Assembly (NCBI RefSeq): GCF_013377295.1
Contig: NZ_CP016180.1
Location: forward strand, 372,001 to 436,000
Source: Pasteurella skyensis
GTDB taxonomy: Bacteria; Pseudomonadota; Gammaproteobacteria; Enterobacterales; Pasteurellaceae
Reading direction: 5' to 3'
Length of the DNA: 64,000 nucleotides
Shown here: piece by piece, positions 28,911-38,714 of the stretch
Layout of the letters: every line of letters starts with the position of its first letter
Position numbering within the stretch: position 1 is the stretch's first letter
The notes under the pieces: generated by a model
What the model was told of the DNA's origin: nothing
The model's database searches: none
Seen by the model: the letters and a program-made list of their open reading frames with translations, nothing else
Translations under genes and position numbers: made by a program

Positions 28911-28950
28911 AAAAGCCTATTTATTTTAATATAGATAGGCTTTTTCTTTT
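28911..28950. terminator. Terminator between the SulP gene and yjjV
   Basis: A 10-bp stem (AAAAGCCTAT at 28911-28920, ATAGGCTTTT at 28935-28944) is followed by TCTTTT on the plus strand. On the minus strand the A-rich flank also gives U residues, so it may serve both convergent genes. Confidence 0.78.
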
Positions 28951-29729
28951 TAGACAGAAAAAATACCACAACTGGTATTCCAGATAATTTCTGCAATTTC
29001 CTCTGCTTTTTCATTTCTTAATTCACACAAGGTATTAAAAATAATAGCGATATTTTCAGGGCGATTAGTTTCACCTTGTAAACCATAAATGGGCATATCA
29101 GGACTATCAGTTTCTAATACTAAAAAATCTAAGGGAAGTTTTGCAATGGCTTGACGAGTTTTATTTGCTCTAGGATAAGTAATCGAGCCACCTACCCCAA
29201 TTTTATAGCCTAAATTCACAAAATGTTTCGCTTGTTGATAGCTACCATTAAAAGCGTGAATAACCCCTTGTTTAGGCAATTGTGCTTGCTTTAAAAAATG
29301 GTAAATTTCGCTGTGTGTTTTGACACTGTGTAAGCTAACAGGTAAACGAAACTTTTTAGCTAATTCAAGTTGAGCAATGAAAAAATCACACTGTTTTTGC
29401 CATAGCTCAGGCGGTAAGCGTTTATCTAAACCAATTTCAGCAATAGCAACACACTGGGGATTCTGTTGATTTAATTGTTGTTCTAATATCTCTAAATCAG
29501 TATTTTGATGTTGTTCGATAAAATAAGGATGCAGACCTAATCCATAAACTAATTGTTGTGGAAACTGCTCACAACAAGCGGTCACATTTTTAAAACTTTT
29601 TGCAAAAATACTTGGGATAAATATTTTTTGAACGCCTGCATTTTTTGCGTTTTGAATAAGCTCTGCCAGTGAGTGTTGCGTTTTTGAGGCTAATAAATCT
29701 AAATGAGCGTGAGTATCAAAAAATCGCAT
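28950..29729 (-). CDS. yjjV: TatD-family metal-dependent hydrolase (YjjV-like)
   Basis: The 259-residue TIM-barrel amidohydrolase begins FFDTHAHLDLL (metal-binding HxH). It also has AIAEIGLDKRLP (bridging Glu), VSLHSVKTHSE, GVIHAFNGSYQQ and LETDSPDMPIYG (catalytic Asp), the TatD signature order. Related proteins are putative deoxyribonucleases. It lies 9 bp downstream of ruvC on the same strand, where ruvAB might have been expected. Confidence 0.87.
   Translation of the reverse strand: MRFFDTHAHLDLLASKTQHSLAELIQNAKNAGVQKIFIPSIFAKSFKNVTACCEQFPQQLVYGLGLHPYFIEQHQNTDLEILEQQLNQQNPQCVAIAEIGLDKRLPPELWQKQCDFFIAQLELAKKFRLPVSLHSVKTHSEIYHFLKQAQLPKQGVIHAFNGSYQQAKHFVNLGYKIGVGGSITYPRANKTRQAIAKLPLDFLVLETDSPDMPIYGLQGETNRPENIAIIFNTLCELRNEKAEEIAEIIWNTSCGIFSV
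29574..29607 (+). repeat. Canonical A. pleuropneumoniae-type uptake signal
   Basis: ACAAGCGGTCACATTTTT is followed by a GCAAAA tail inside yjjV. It matches the full ACAAGCGGTC core plus AT tail of the Actinobacillus-type uptake sequence. A second full match lies inside rsmD (61443-61476). Confidence 0.8.
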
Positions 29730-29738
29730 TCTATTTTT

Positions 29739-30317
29739 CTAACCTTTTAACCGAAAGCGACCACGTGAATAGCGGGTTTTCATCAAGGCTAAAATTTCTT
29801 CTTTTTCCGTTCCTACTTTTTGTTTGGTTTGCTTTGCGACCGTTAAGGAGTGTTGAATAGAATGAGCGTGAGTAATGGCAATCGCAAGGGCATCAGCAGC
29901 ATCGGCTTGTGGTGTCGCAGAAAGTTTTAGAATGCGAGTGACCATATCTTGTACTTGAACTTTATCCGCAGAACCACTTCCAACCACTGTTTGTTTTACT
30001 AAACGCGCCGCATATTCAAAAACAGGTAGATCGTGATTCACCGCTGCCACAATAGCTGTGCCACGAGCCTGCCCTAATTTAAGGGCTGAATCGGCATTTT
30101 TAGACATAAAAATTTGTTCGATGGCAAACATTTCAGGTTGAAATTGAATGATAATTTCACTTATACCTGCATAAATGCGTTTTAAACGAGTAGGGAGGTC
30201 TTCCACCTTAGTGCGAATTGCACCGCTGCCTAAATATTCAAGCTGTCGTCCAGTTTGGCGAATAACACCATAACCAGTAACACGAGAACCAGGGTCGATA
30301 CCTAAAATAATTGCCAT
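29739..30317 (-). CDS. ruvC: Holliday junction resolvase RuvC
   Basis: The 192-residue endonuclease carries the acidic active-site residues in [14 protein letters not shown] (Asp7), [11 protein letters not shown] (Glu near 67) and the C-terminal [14 protein letters not shown]. It cleaves Holliday junctions during recombinational repair. It lies downstream of yebC, separated by a perfect uptake-signal hairpin. ruvA and ruvB do not follow it here. Confidence 0.97.
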   Translation of the reverse strand: MAIILGIDPGSRVTGYGVIRQTGRQLEYLGSGAIRTKVEDLPTRLKRIYAGISEIIIQFQPEMFAIEQIFMSKNADSALKLGQARGTAIVAAVNHDLPVFEYAARLVKQTVVGSGSADKVQVQDMVTRILKLSATPQADAADALAIAITHAHSIQHSLTVAKQTKQKVGTEKEEILALMKTRYSRGRFRLKG

Positions 30318-30328
30318 ATTTAATTATA

Positions 30329-30370
30329 AAGCGGTACGATTTGTAAAAAAATGTGTAAATCGTACCGCTT
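30329..30370. terminator. Perfect uptake-signal hairpin between yebC and ruvC
   Basis: A perfect 14-bp inverted repeat (AAGCGGTACGATTT at 30329-30342, AAATCGTACCGCTT at 30357-30370) surrounds a 14-nt A-rich loop. It contains opposed uptake cores. It lies in the 71-bp yebC-ruvC gap and may attenuate transcription from yebC into ruvC. Confidence 0.65.
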
Positions 30371-30388
30371 ATTTCCCTAAGTTAAATG

Positions 30389-31129
30389 TTAAAGTGTTGC
30401 TGCTACTTCGTCACTGATTTCACCATTGTGATAAACGTTTTGAACGTCATCACAATCTTCTAGCATATCAATTAAACGTAATAGTTTTGGTGCAGTTTCA
30501 GCATCTAAATTAACAGAGGTTGATGGGATCATCGAAACTTCTGCGGAATCAATTTTAAATCCTGCTTTTTCAATTGCATCACGTACTGAACCAAGATCTT
30601 CCCATGCTGTATAGATTTCAAAAGAACCGTCTTCTTGTGTCTGAATATCATCAGCACCAGCTTCAATTGCAGCTTCTGTTAAGCTATCTTCATCTGCTTC
30701 AGCAATTAAAATTAAGCCTTTTTTACTAAATAAATAACCCACAGAACCTTCTGTTCCTAAATTACCACCACATTTTGTAAAACTAGGGCGAACCTGTGAA
30801 ATCGTACGGTTTGCATTATCACTTAAACATTCCACCATTACTGCGGTACCGCCTGGTCCATAGCCTTCATAGACTCGTATTTCCATATTGGTGTCATCGC
30901 CACCACCGACACCACGCTCAACAGCTCGGTTGATAGTATCACGAGTCATATTGCTACTTAACGCCTTATCTATTGCGGTACGCAAACGAGGGTTTGCATC
31001 AGGATCACCACCGCCTAATCGTGCAGCAGTAACCAGTTCTCGAATTAATTTAGTAAAAATTTTACCACGTTGTGCATCTTGTGCCGCTTTGCGGTGTTTG
31101 ATGTTAGCCCACTTACTATGACCTGCCAT
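30389..31129 (-). CDS. yebC: YebC/PmpR-family transcriptional regulator
   Basis: The 246-residue protein begins [36 protein letters not shown] and continues [16 protein letters not shown]-type segments, the standard YebC signature. Family members act as DNA-binding regulators and, in recent work, some relieve ribosome stalling. Length is typical. It precedes ruvC as in many gammaproteobacteria. Confidence 0.95.
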   Translation of the reverse strand: MAGHSKWANIKHRKAAQDAQRGKIFTKLIRELVTAARLGGGDPDANPRLRTAIDKALSSNMTRDTINRAVERGVGGGDDTNMEIRVYEGYGPGGTAVMVECLSDNANRTISQVRPSFTKCGGNLGTEGSVGYLFSKKGLILIAEADEDSLTEAAIEAGADDIQTQEDGSFEIYTAWEDLGSVRDAIEKAGFKIDSAEVSMIPSTSVNLDAETAPKLLRLIDMLEDCDDVQNVYHNGEISDEVAATL

Positions 31130-31148
31130 AAATTTTCCTTTTTTTAAT

Positions 31149-31592
31149 TTAATTACTTTGATTTAAAAATTGCTGTATCGCCTGTGCATTATTCGGCGAT
31201 TTGGTTAATTGTATTGCATCATTAATATTTAGCCACTGAAAAGCCAAATGTTCGGTTAATGCTGGCTCAATTTCTTGTTCAAGTGCCAATAAAAACCAAT
31301 GTTCGGTACAATGCGTTACATCTGGGGCATATTTATAACGGAATTGCGGAAAAATCTCAAATTTTATACTCTTTTTTGTGTCATAAAGTGATAAATTTTG
31401 AGCAATAATATCAATTCCTGTTTCTTCTTTGACTTCTCTCAATGCTGTTTGAAAAGGTTCTTCACCTGTTTCAATCGTACCTGTTACTGATTGCCAAAAA
31501 GTAGGATCGTCTTGGCGTTGTAACATTAAGACTCGATTTGTCGTTGTTGCATAAATAACCACAAGAACAGACTGATTATTCTTATATGCCAT
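31149..31592 (-). CDS. nudB: Dihydroneopterin triphosphate diphosphatase
   Basis: The 147-residue Nudix hydrolase has its Nudix box as [23 protein letters not shown] (about residues 38-60). NudB removes pyrophosphate from dihydroneopterin triphosphate in folate synthesis. Its ATG overlaps the rdgC stop by one base and it lies 19 bp before yebC. This gives a compact rdgC-nudB-yebC-ruvC-yjjV run. Confidence 0.9.
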   Translation of the reverse strand: MAYKNNQSVLVVIYATTTNRVLMLQRQDDPTFWQSVTGTIETGEEPFQTALREVKEETGIDIIAQNLSLYDTKKSIKFEIFPQFRYKYAPDVTHCTEHWFLLALEQEIEPALTEHLAFQWLNINDAIQLTKSPNNAQAIQQFLNQSN

Positions 31593-32500
31593 TATAAACG
31601 CTCTTTAATACCACCAAATTCTTCAATAAGATTTATGGTAAATTGTTTCAGTTCACCAGTCATTAAAACAAAATCAGCATCAAAACGTTGTGCAATATCT
31701 TCTTTCAAAATATCATCATTTTGTTCTTTGATTTCATCGGCATATTTTACACGAGAAAGGGTTGCATCATCATTGAGTACAAAAGAAAAATGTTCTTCCC
31801 ATTCCAATGCTAATTTGGTGACATATTTCCCTGCAGTTAAATGTAAACCAATTTCTTCGGTTTCTAAATCTTGGCGTTTACAACGTATAACACTTTCAGT
31901 ATCAAAGGATTTTAATTCTGCTTCTTCCAATAAAGTTAACCAATTTGGTGTATGCCCTTTCGCAACCCAATTTGTCATTACTTCACTCGGTTGTAAAGTA
32001 AATGAAATTGGCACAACAGGTAAAGAACCTAAGGTTTTGCGTAATAATGCTAAGGTATCTTCAGCACGCTTACTTGATGCACTATCCACGTAAACTAATT
32101 GCGTTTCTAAATCCAACCAAATTGCGGTATGTTGATGTTTGCTAAAAGCACGAGGTAACAGCATTGCTACTACATCATCTTTAATCGCTTGTTTCTCCGT
32201 TTTTTTCAACTTACGGTTTTCTTTTTCTTCCAAAACAGCAATGCGTTCTTCCATCTCTGCTTTAATCACAGGAGCTGGTAAGATTTTCTCTTCTTTATGT
32301 GAAACTAATAAAAATTGCTTTTGTAAATTGAAATGCAACAAATCACTGGTAACTAATGGCGTTCCCCATCCAAATTTACTCATTTCACTTTGAGAGCAAG
32401 GATGATATTTATTTGTTTGCAGTTTTGTTTCCAACTCATCACTGCTTATTTCAAGTGGTGAAGTTAAACGATAAATCATCACATTTTTAAACCAATACAT
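31592..32500 (-). CDS. rdgC: Recombination-associated protein RdgC
   Basis: The 302-residue protein begins MYWFKNVMIYRLTSPLEISSDELETKL and contains SEMSKFGWGTPL, ILPAPVIKAEMEERIAVLEE and KSFDTESVIRCKRQDLETEEIGLHL, all standard RdgC landmarks. RdgC forms a ring-shaped dimer on DNA and limits RecA activity. It is the first gene of the compact minus-strand run and lies divergent from the Cmr island. Confidence 0.95.
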   Translation of the reverse strand: MYWFKNVMIYRLTSPLEISSDELETKLQTNKYHPCSQSEMSKFGWGTPLVTSDLLHFNLQKQFLLVSHKEEKILPAPVIKAEMEERIAVLEEKENRKLKKTEKQAIKDDVVAMLLPRAFSKHQHTAIWLDLETQLVYVDSASSKRAEDTLALLRKTLGSLPVVPISFTLQPSEVMTNWVAKGHTPNWLTLLEEAELKSFDTESVIRCKRQDLETEEIGLHLTAGKYVTKLALEWEEHFSFVLNDDATLSRVKYADEIKEQNDDILKEDIAQRFDADFVLMTGELKQFTINLIEEFGGIKERL

Positions 32501-32773
32501 TTTTATTCCTTGAGGTTATTTTTTTATGGGCGATATAGTAACAAAGTTAGTGAAATAACGCATAGGTTTTATAAAAATTTTTATTATTGTGTAGCCTGTT
32601 AGACAATCAAATTTATACCAAATCAGCAGTGTTTGTTACATAGTGGTTATAAAAATAATTTTTTCATAACAAAAAATTTGATTTAATTAATGATTATGTT
32701 GATTTTCTTTGTTTAACAAGTATTGAGGAGTATATAATATGGGCGATTGCATTTGAATGATTAAGGAATAGAT

Positions 32774-34122
32774 ATGAATATTTCTGGTAATATAAAGGGA
32801 AATCTCCCTACCACCCTAACCGCTACCTATAAAATTATTACACCGATGTTCATTGGCGATGCAGAACAAAATGCCAGTTGGATTTCCCCGATGTCATTTA
32901 AAGGTGCATTGCGTTTTTGGTGGCGAGCGTTGGCTTGGGGGCGGGTAAGGTCGAAACCTGAGTATAATTCTGATGAATTAGCACTCAAGCAATTACATCA
33001 TGAAGAGGCTGAGTTATTTGGTAGTAGTGCCGATAATCTAGATAAAAAAATGATAAAAATTCTCCGAAAACTTATGGGCGTGGTGCTGTAACAATAAAAA
33101 TAACAAAATATTATGTTAGTTTTATAAGTAAAGAAGAGCTAGAAGATCAATACAATGCTCATCAAAATTCTGCAGGTTATGCACTTGGGCAAGGACTAAC
33201 ACAATATCATAAAAAGCAAGGCAATGATCCTGCTAGGACAGTCTATTTAAGGAATGCTGTTAAGCCGAATAGTTCTTTTACTGTCGATTTAATGTTTAAA
33301 GACATTCAAGATAAAGAACTATCCGAGGAAGAGCAAAAAGAACTGAATGAAATTATCAAGAATGAGTTAAAAAATAGCTTATTACTTCTAGGTTTATTGG
33401 GCGGATTAGGAAGTAAAAACCGCAGAGGCTTAGGTTCGCTTACAATTACTGAACTGACAGGAGTAAATATTCCTGCTGATAAAGAACAGTTGGTTAAATT
33501 TCTTGAAGAAATCAAGCACTATGGCATATTAAGTGAATCTCCAGCCGATATTATTGTCAAAGACGGTGAACAAAATGCTTGGACTACCTTGAAAACAATG
33601 AGTCACGATATGCAAATGTTTAGAGGCTGGGGATTTTCTTTCAATGGTGGCACTCATAAAATCAATGGATATAATGCAGAGCACAATAGTTACTTTAACA
33701 AACAAAACGACCATGACTTAATTTATCAATTCTTGGATAGCCCACATCAAAGTAGTTTACCTTCTAGTTTTGCATTCGGTTTACCGAGAAATTATGGTTT
33801 ATCTAACGGTGGGCATAGAGTAGAAATTAAGTTTGAACCTAGAGCCAAAACAGCAACAGGCAATATTGATAAAAAACACAAACGTTCTCGTCGTGCATCA
33901 TCAGTTATTACACATATTCATCAATTCCCTAACGGTCATTTCCTATCTATTCAAACCATAATGTACGGTAAATTATTTCCTGATAACGATGAAGTCGTAT
34001 TTAGCCGAAAAATAGGTCGTCATTTTCAGGAACAATCCACAGTTAATTTCCAAGGCTATCAAAGTAATATTTTTGATGAATACAAAAAATATTTAGAGAC
34101 AAAACAATGGAAACTAATTTAG
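32774..34122 (+). pseudogene. cmr1: Type III-B CRISPR RAMP protein Cmr1, frameshifted
   Basis: The N-terminal part (105 residues from the ATG at 32774) has the Cmr1 opening: TATYKIITPMFIGDAEQNASWISPMSFKGALRFWWRALAWGRV and LHHEEAELFGSSADN. That frame then runs to a stop at 33091. A second frame continues from about 33046 as SPKTYGRGAVTIKITKYYV and stays open to 34122, including the RAMP glycine-rich loop LLLGLLGGLGSKNRRGLGSLTI. A single missing A in the A7 tract at 33044-33050 would restore one ~449-residue protein. Cmr1 normally caps the Cmr effector complex near the crRNA 3' end. Sequencing error or slippage are alternatives to true inactivation. Confidence 0.85.
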
Positions 34123-34131
34123 GAGAGAATA

Positions 34132-36270
34132 ATGAACAAAACTAACAAACAATACTTCCACTTCACCCTAGGGCCAGTGCAATCATTCGTTGGACAAGCG
34201 CGACGCACACGCGATTTTTGGGCAGGATCGTTTTTACTGTCGTGGTTATCGGGCGTGGCGATGTTATCGGTGATTAAACAGCAACGTGACCTTGTCAATG
34301 AAGAGCTCGATATTGATGAGATTATTTTGTTTCCAAAGGCGGATAAGCAGTTTTTGACTGTAATTGAGAAAGGTTGTCAAGATGACAATTTTGCACCTAA
34401 ACAAGGTGGCATTCCCAATCGTTTTAAAGCCGAAGTACATCAAAATTTTGATGGTAGTAAAGTTGTTTCCGATGTGCAAGATGCTTGGAAAGCCTTAGCT
34501 AATACAATTTATCAATATGATATAGAAAAATATAAAAACCAATTATCGTTAGAAAGAACCCGTGAAATATGGCAAGAGCAAGTCGAAAATTTCTGGGAAA
34601 TGACATGGGTTATCGTCGATACTATTGAAAATAGCAGTGCCTTAGACCGCCGTAAAAATTGGCGTATACATTATTTACCAGATCAAAGAGGCATTAAATG
34701 CTCACTTATGGGTGATTGGCAAGAATTATCTGGTATTGAAGGGGTGAGCAAGAATGATAATGAAGCTCGTAAACTTTTTTGGACAACGGTTTTAAATTCA
34801 AAAGATAAAACCATTGCCGATTATGGTGAAAACGAATTTTTATGTGCGATGGCGTTTATTAAACGTCGCTTTATTCGATATTTTGATAAAGGGTTTTCTT
34901 TGACTAATAGTGAAACTAACATTCCCAAAGAAAAGGGGACGCTTGAGGCAATATATGGCTGGGAATTAAAAAATGAAGTTCCCTCTGTGAATTATATAGC
35001 TGCTGCGAATTGGTGGGCTAACATTTTAAGAAAGTGCAATCAAGACAATCAACAACACTTGATAGATTTCTTTGATGCCTTTAAGTCTAATGATGGAAAT
35101 GGAAAGTTATGTGAACTGAACGAATATAACTCAAGCGTCAAGTCTATAGAAGAGGCGATTAAAAACAACTCCCACATACAACATTTAGAAATTAAAAACG
35201 AGTTATCTAGTATCGATGGTGTACTATTCTACAAAAGTGCGTTAGAAAATCCCCACAATTTCCCTAAGCAAGAAGGAAAACCAAATAATACTGAACATCC
35301 AGAACTAAACCCTCAGGCGCAAAAAGTCGCCACAGCCTTAGGTGAGCTAATTAAAAATTTTGCTATTGGCGATCCTAGCCCATTTTATGCCATTTTAATG
35401 ATGGATGGTGATAGTTTAGGCAAGCAAATGAGTGATAGAAAAAAGCAGAAGTATATTACTCATGCATTAGATACTTTCACCAATAAGGTTGAAGAGATTG
35501 TTTCTAAGAATAACGGTTTTTTAATTTACGCTGGTGGCGATGATGTATTAGCACTATTGCCGATTGAAGATGCGTTAAATTGTGCGAAAAAGATTCGAAG
35601 TGAGTACGAAAATTGCTTCAAAAATGAAAATGCTGAAGCAAATAAAGAAGATGTAAATATTGATTACTCCATCTCAGCTGCAATCGTTTATTCACACATT
35701 AATAATCCACTAAGCAATGCTTTGCACGATATTCATAGCCTACTTGATGATGTGGCAAAAGAAAAAACTGGCAGAAACGCACTGGCGGTACAAGTATGCA
35801 AGCAAAGCGGCACGGTACTGACTTGGACAAAACCTTAGGATACTAAGCGTCTTGGCGAAGAAGATAAAGAAACATATCAGCGAGGCGATACCGTACTTGA
35901 TGAGCAAAATAGTGAAAATAGAACTTGTGTCCTGTCATCCTCATTAGAAGATTTTCAAAAAGCTGAAAAAGATAACCCGCAATTTTCCAATCGGTTCTTT
36001 TATAAAATTCGAGAAAATTTTGCACTGTTTAATAGTAAAGAAGATGGGCAGGAAAGCAGTGATAAAGAAACAGTATTGTTAGATATCAACCACGCAATAA
36101 AAATTATGGCGGCTGAGTTTTGTCGTTCCAGAGGAGTTAATAAGGAGGTCAGTTTACGAGATGCTGAAAATTTTGTTCAGCCATTAATGCGGTTGTGTCG
36201 AGATAGCCAAGGCAATATCAAAGCTGATGCCGCGCTGTTAATTAAATTTTTAGCCAATTACAGTCAATAA
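34132..36270 (+). pseudogene. cmr2: Type III-B Cas10 (Cmr2) with in-frame amber codon
   Basis: The frame runs 568 codons to a TAG at 35836-35838, then continues open for 144 more codons to TAA at 36270. It starts at the Cmr2 N-terminal domain (FTLGPVQSFVGQARRTRDFWAGSFLLSWL), with no HD nuclease domain before it. Palm 1 shows MMDGDSLGKQM (Asp425 region) and palm 2 shows YAGGDDVLALLP, an intact GGDD at residues 468-471. It should therefore make cyclic oligoadenylate. The TAG sits in WTKP-TAG-DTKRLG, where homologs usually have Trp, so a single TGG to TAG change is likely. The distal part (residues 570-712) would be lost. Confidence 0.88.
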
Positions 36271-36284
36271 AAGGAGGAAAAGTT

Positions 36285-37454
36285 ATGAGTCATTCATTTC
36301 AGCATTACCTATTCGAACCAATAGACTCGTGGTTTTTCCGCGAGGCACGCAGTATGGATAGTAGCGGAACCAATACCTTATCTAGCCTGTTCCCACCACC
36401 AACTAAAACATTGTTAGGTGCTATTCGCCATCATATTGGTGAAAAATACAATGCAGACAAGGGCAAAACTTGGAAAGACTTAGAAACGGGTGAGTTAAGA
36501 AAAATCATTGGTTATGGCGAAGACTATGAAGGTAGTTCATTCCAAGCTCAAGGTTCTTGGCTCTTTTATAACGATCAGTTGTATTTTCCTGCTTCTGCTT
36601 GTTTGGTCAAAAAAGCCGATAATCAAGGCTACGGATTTTTCCAACTTAAGCAAGATGAAAAGGAAAAAATTCTAGCCAGCGATATGGGTAATAAGAATTT
36701 TGTTCGTTGTGATGCAGGCGACAAACCTTTGGAAAACTATTGGTTAAGTCGCACAGGCTGGGAGCTGGTGTTGCGGGGGATGCTACCTGCTGAAGCAGAA
36801 TTGCTTGCAAAAGAAGATATTCTTATCGGAGAACCACGTTTAGGAATTGGTCTAGAAAATAAATCGACCCAAAAGGGTATGTTATACACCACTGAGCATA
36901 TCCGATTAAAAGATAAGGACAATAAGGATATTAAGGTTTACTTGGGCGTCGATATAGGTGAAGAGAATAAAAATTACCTACCTGATTCACAACTTATTCG
37001 CTTTGGTGGTGAGGCGAGAATGGCAGAGATGAAGAAAGACAAAAATGATGACCAGCGTTTTTCTTTACCTGAGATGACATTGTTTGATGAATCGAATTGT
37101 GACAATAATGAGGTTATTCTTGTTGTTTATTTGTTAACCCCCATGCCAGTAGCTAATTTAGAGAAAGTTATCAACAATGCACAAACTCAAATAATGATTG
37201 ATGGTATTCAGAGCGATATTGAAACAGCCATTATCGGTAAAGTGCAACGCTTTGGCGGTTGGGATATGGTAAATCATAAACCTAGTCCCTTGCGAAGCTA
37301 TTTACCAGCAGGTAGCTGTTGGTACATTCGTTGTAATCCAACAACAGCAAAAGAACTGTTAAAAAAACAAGGTGCGTACCTAACTAGGGGAAATGAAAAA
37401 GTTCAAGGTTACGGACAAATTTTAATTGGATTAAATCCCACAATATCAAAATAA
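36285..37454 (+). CDS. cmr3: Type III-B CRISPR protein Cmr3
   Basis: The 389-residue RAMP protein starts HYLFEPIDSWFFREARSMDSSGTNTLSSLFPPPTKTLLGAIRHHIG, the characteristic Cmr3 N-terminus. It ends with the Gly-rich segment YLTRGNEKVQGYGQILIGL. Cmr3 holds the 8-nt 5' handle of the crRNA and contacts Cas10. It has an AAAGGAGGA Shine-Dalgarno and lies 14 bp after the end of cmr2. Intact. Confidence 0.93.
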   Translation: MSHSFQHYLFEPIDSWFFREARSMDSSGTNTLSSLFPPPTKTLLGAIRHHIGEKYNADKGKTWKDLETGELRKIIGYGEDYEGSSFQAQGSWLFYNDQLYFPASACLVKKADNQGYGFFQLKQDEKEKILASDMGNKNFVRCDAGDKPLENYWLSRTGWELVLRGMLPAEAELLAKEDILIGEPRLGIGLENKSTQKGMLYTTEHIRLKDKDNKDIKVYLGVDIGEENKNYLPDSQLIRFGGEARMAEMKKDKNDDQRFSLPEMTLFDESNCDNNEVILVVYLLTPMPVANLEKVINNAQTQIMIDGIQSDIETAIIGKVQRFGGWDMVNHKPSPLRSYLPAGSCWYIRCNPTTAKELLKKQGAYLTRGNEKVQGYGQILIGLNPTISK

Positions 37455-37473
37455 GTATTTAGAGGTTAATATT

Positions 37474-38319
37474 ATGAGTATACAAAAATCAGCGATAATC
37501 GCACTCCACGCCCAAACTTCCATCCATGCAGGTGCCAATGATGGCGATGGCGTGGTGGACTTACCTATACAACGCGAGTCTCATACCGCTTATCCGTGTA
37601 TTTTCGGTTCAAGTATGAAAGGTGCGTTACGTGCTTTTGCCGAAGTAAATATGAATGATGATAAAACGAAAAAGCTTTTTGGACCAAAATCAAGTATGAG
37701 CTCAAATGCAGGAGAAATGGGAGAATTGCTCATCTCTGATGCACGATTATTACTGTTACCTATTCGCTCATTAACGGGGCAATTTCGTTGGGTGACTTGC
37801 CCCGCTATTATTGAGCGTTTATGCCGAGATATAGAACGGTTTTTTCCCAGCCAGAGTAAAATCGATATCAAACTTGAGGTGAATGAAGGCGAGGTACTCA
37901 CTTTTCAAAAATCCGACGAAAAATTGCAAAAATTATTTTTGGAAGAATATGCCTTTACAGTGAAAAAGATTGAAAAAGACGACATGTTGAACCTGCTTAA
38001 ATCTTTTTTAAACGACAGACATCACTTAACAGAACAACTCGCCATCGTAGATAATGATAGCTTTAGTTATTTATGCCGTTATGCTACCCCAGTCAACTCA
38101 AGAAATGTACTTAATACTGACACAAAAACCTCCGATAACTTGTGGTACGAAGAGACCTTGCCATCGGAGACCATTATGTATTTGGGACTAGTTGGAAAAA
38201 ATGATATTTCACTCATCACTAAGCTGTTAGAGGAAAAGAAATATCTGCAAGTTGGCGGTAATGAAACTGTTGGTATGGGCTGGTGTAGCGTTAAAACAAT
38301 AGATATTAAGGAGGTTTAA
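37474..38319 (+). CDS. cmr4: Type III-B CRISPR RNase subunit Cmr4
   Basis: The 281-residue RAMP protein begins IALHAQTSIHAGANDGDGVVDLPIQRESHTAYPCIFGSSMKGALRAFAE. The Asp of VVDLPIQRE is the conserved residue implicated in target RNA cleavage by the Cmr backbone. It ends LQVGGNETVGMGWCSVK. Several copies line the backbone of the effector complex and cut target RNA at 6-nt intervals. Intact, 2 bp before cmr5. Confidence 0.94.
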   Translation: MSIQKSAIIALHAQTSIHAGANDGDGVVDLPIQRESHTAYPCIFGSSMKGALRAFAEVNMNDDKTKKLFGPKSSMSSNAGEMGELLISDARLLLLPIRSLTGQFRWVTCPAIIERLCRDIERFFPSQSKIDIKLEVNEGEVLTFQKSDEKLQKLFLEEYAFTVKKIEKDDMLNLLKSFLNDRHHLTEQLAIVDNDSFSYLCRYATPVNSRNVLNTDTKTSDNLWYEETLPSETIMYLGLVGKNDISLITKLLEEKKYLQVGGNETVGMGWCSVKTIDIKEV

Positions 38320-38321
38320 TT

Positions 38322-38705
38322 ATGCCAATTCAAACGATTGAACAAGAGCGTGCTAAATATGCTTTAGAAAAAGTGCAAGCTGTTAATCCCAGAGATTTTG
38401 ATGAATGGAAAGCTCGTGCCAATGAAATGCCTGCGATGATACAGATGAATGGTTTAGGGCAAACGGTAGCGTTTTATCTGTCTAAGGGTGGTGTGCATAA
38501 ACAGATGTATGAGATTTTGTCTGATTGGTTATGTAAAGAAAAAACTAATCCTAATGTGGAATGGAAGTATGCCAACATCGAAATTTATGAGAAAAAACTG
38601 ATTGACGGTATCACCCAAGGCGATATGAAAACCTACCGCGTGGCACAAGCTGAGGCGCAAGCCTTGTTGATTTGGGTGAAAAAATTTAGCAAAGCCTATT
38701 GCTAG
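38322..38705 (+). CDS. cmr5: Type III-B CRISPR small subunit Cmr5
   Basis: The 127-residue all-helical protein begins QTIEQERAKYALEKVQ and contains MIQMNGLGQTVAFYLSKG and the C-terminal YRVAQAEAQALLIWVKKFSKAY, standard for Cmr5 (Cas11). It forms the second filament of the Cmr complex and helps bind the crRNA-target duplex. Intact and tightly packed between cmr4 and cmr6. Confidence 0.93.
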   Translation: MPIQTIEQERAKYALEKVQAVNPRDFDEWKARANEMPAMIQMNGLGQTVAFYLSKGGVHKQMYEILSDWLCKEKTNPNVEWKYANIEIYEKKLIDGITQGDMKTYRVAQAEAQALLIWVKKFSKAYC

Positions 38706-38714
38706 GAGTAAATC

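Noticed and set aside
32501-32773. Possible CRISPR array or leader upstream of cmr1
   Set aside because: AT-rich spacer with no regularly spaced direct repeats.
33046-33060. Programmed -1 ribosomal frameshift in cmr1
   Set aside because: The tract is read as T-AAA-AAA-A rather than a canonical X-XXY-YYZ heptamer and I see no strong downstream pseudoknot; not excluded, but a simple indel is more likely.
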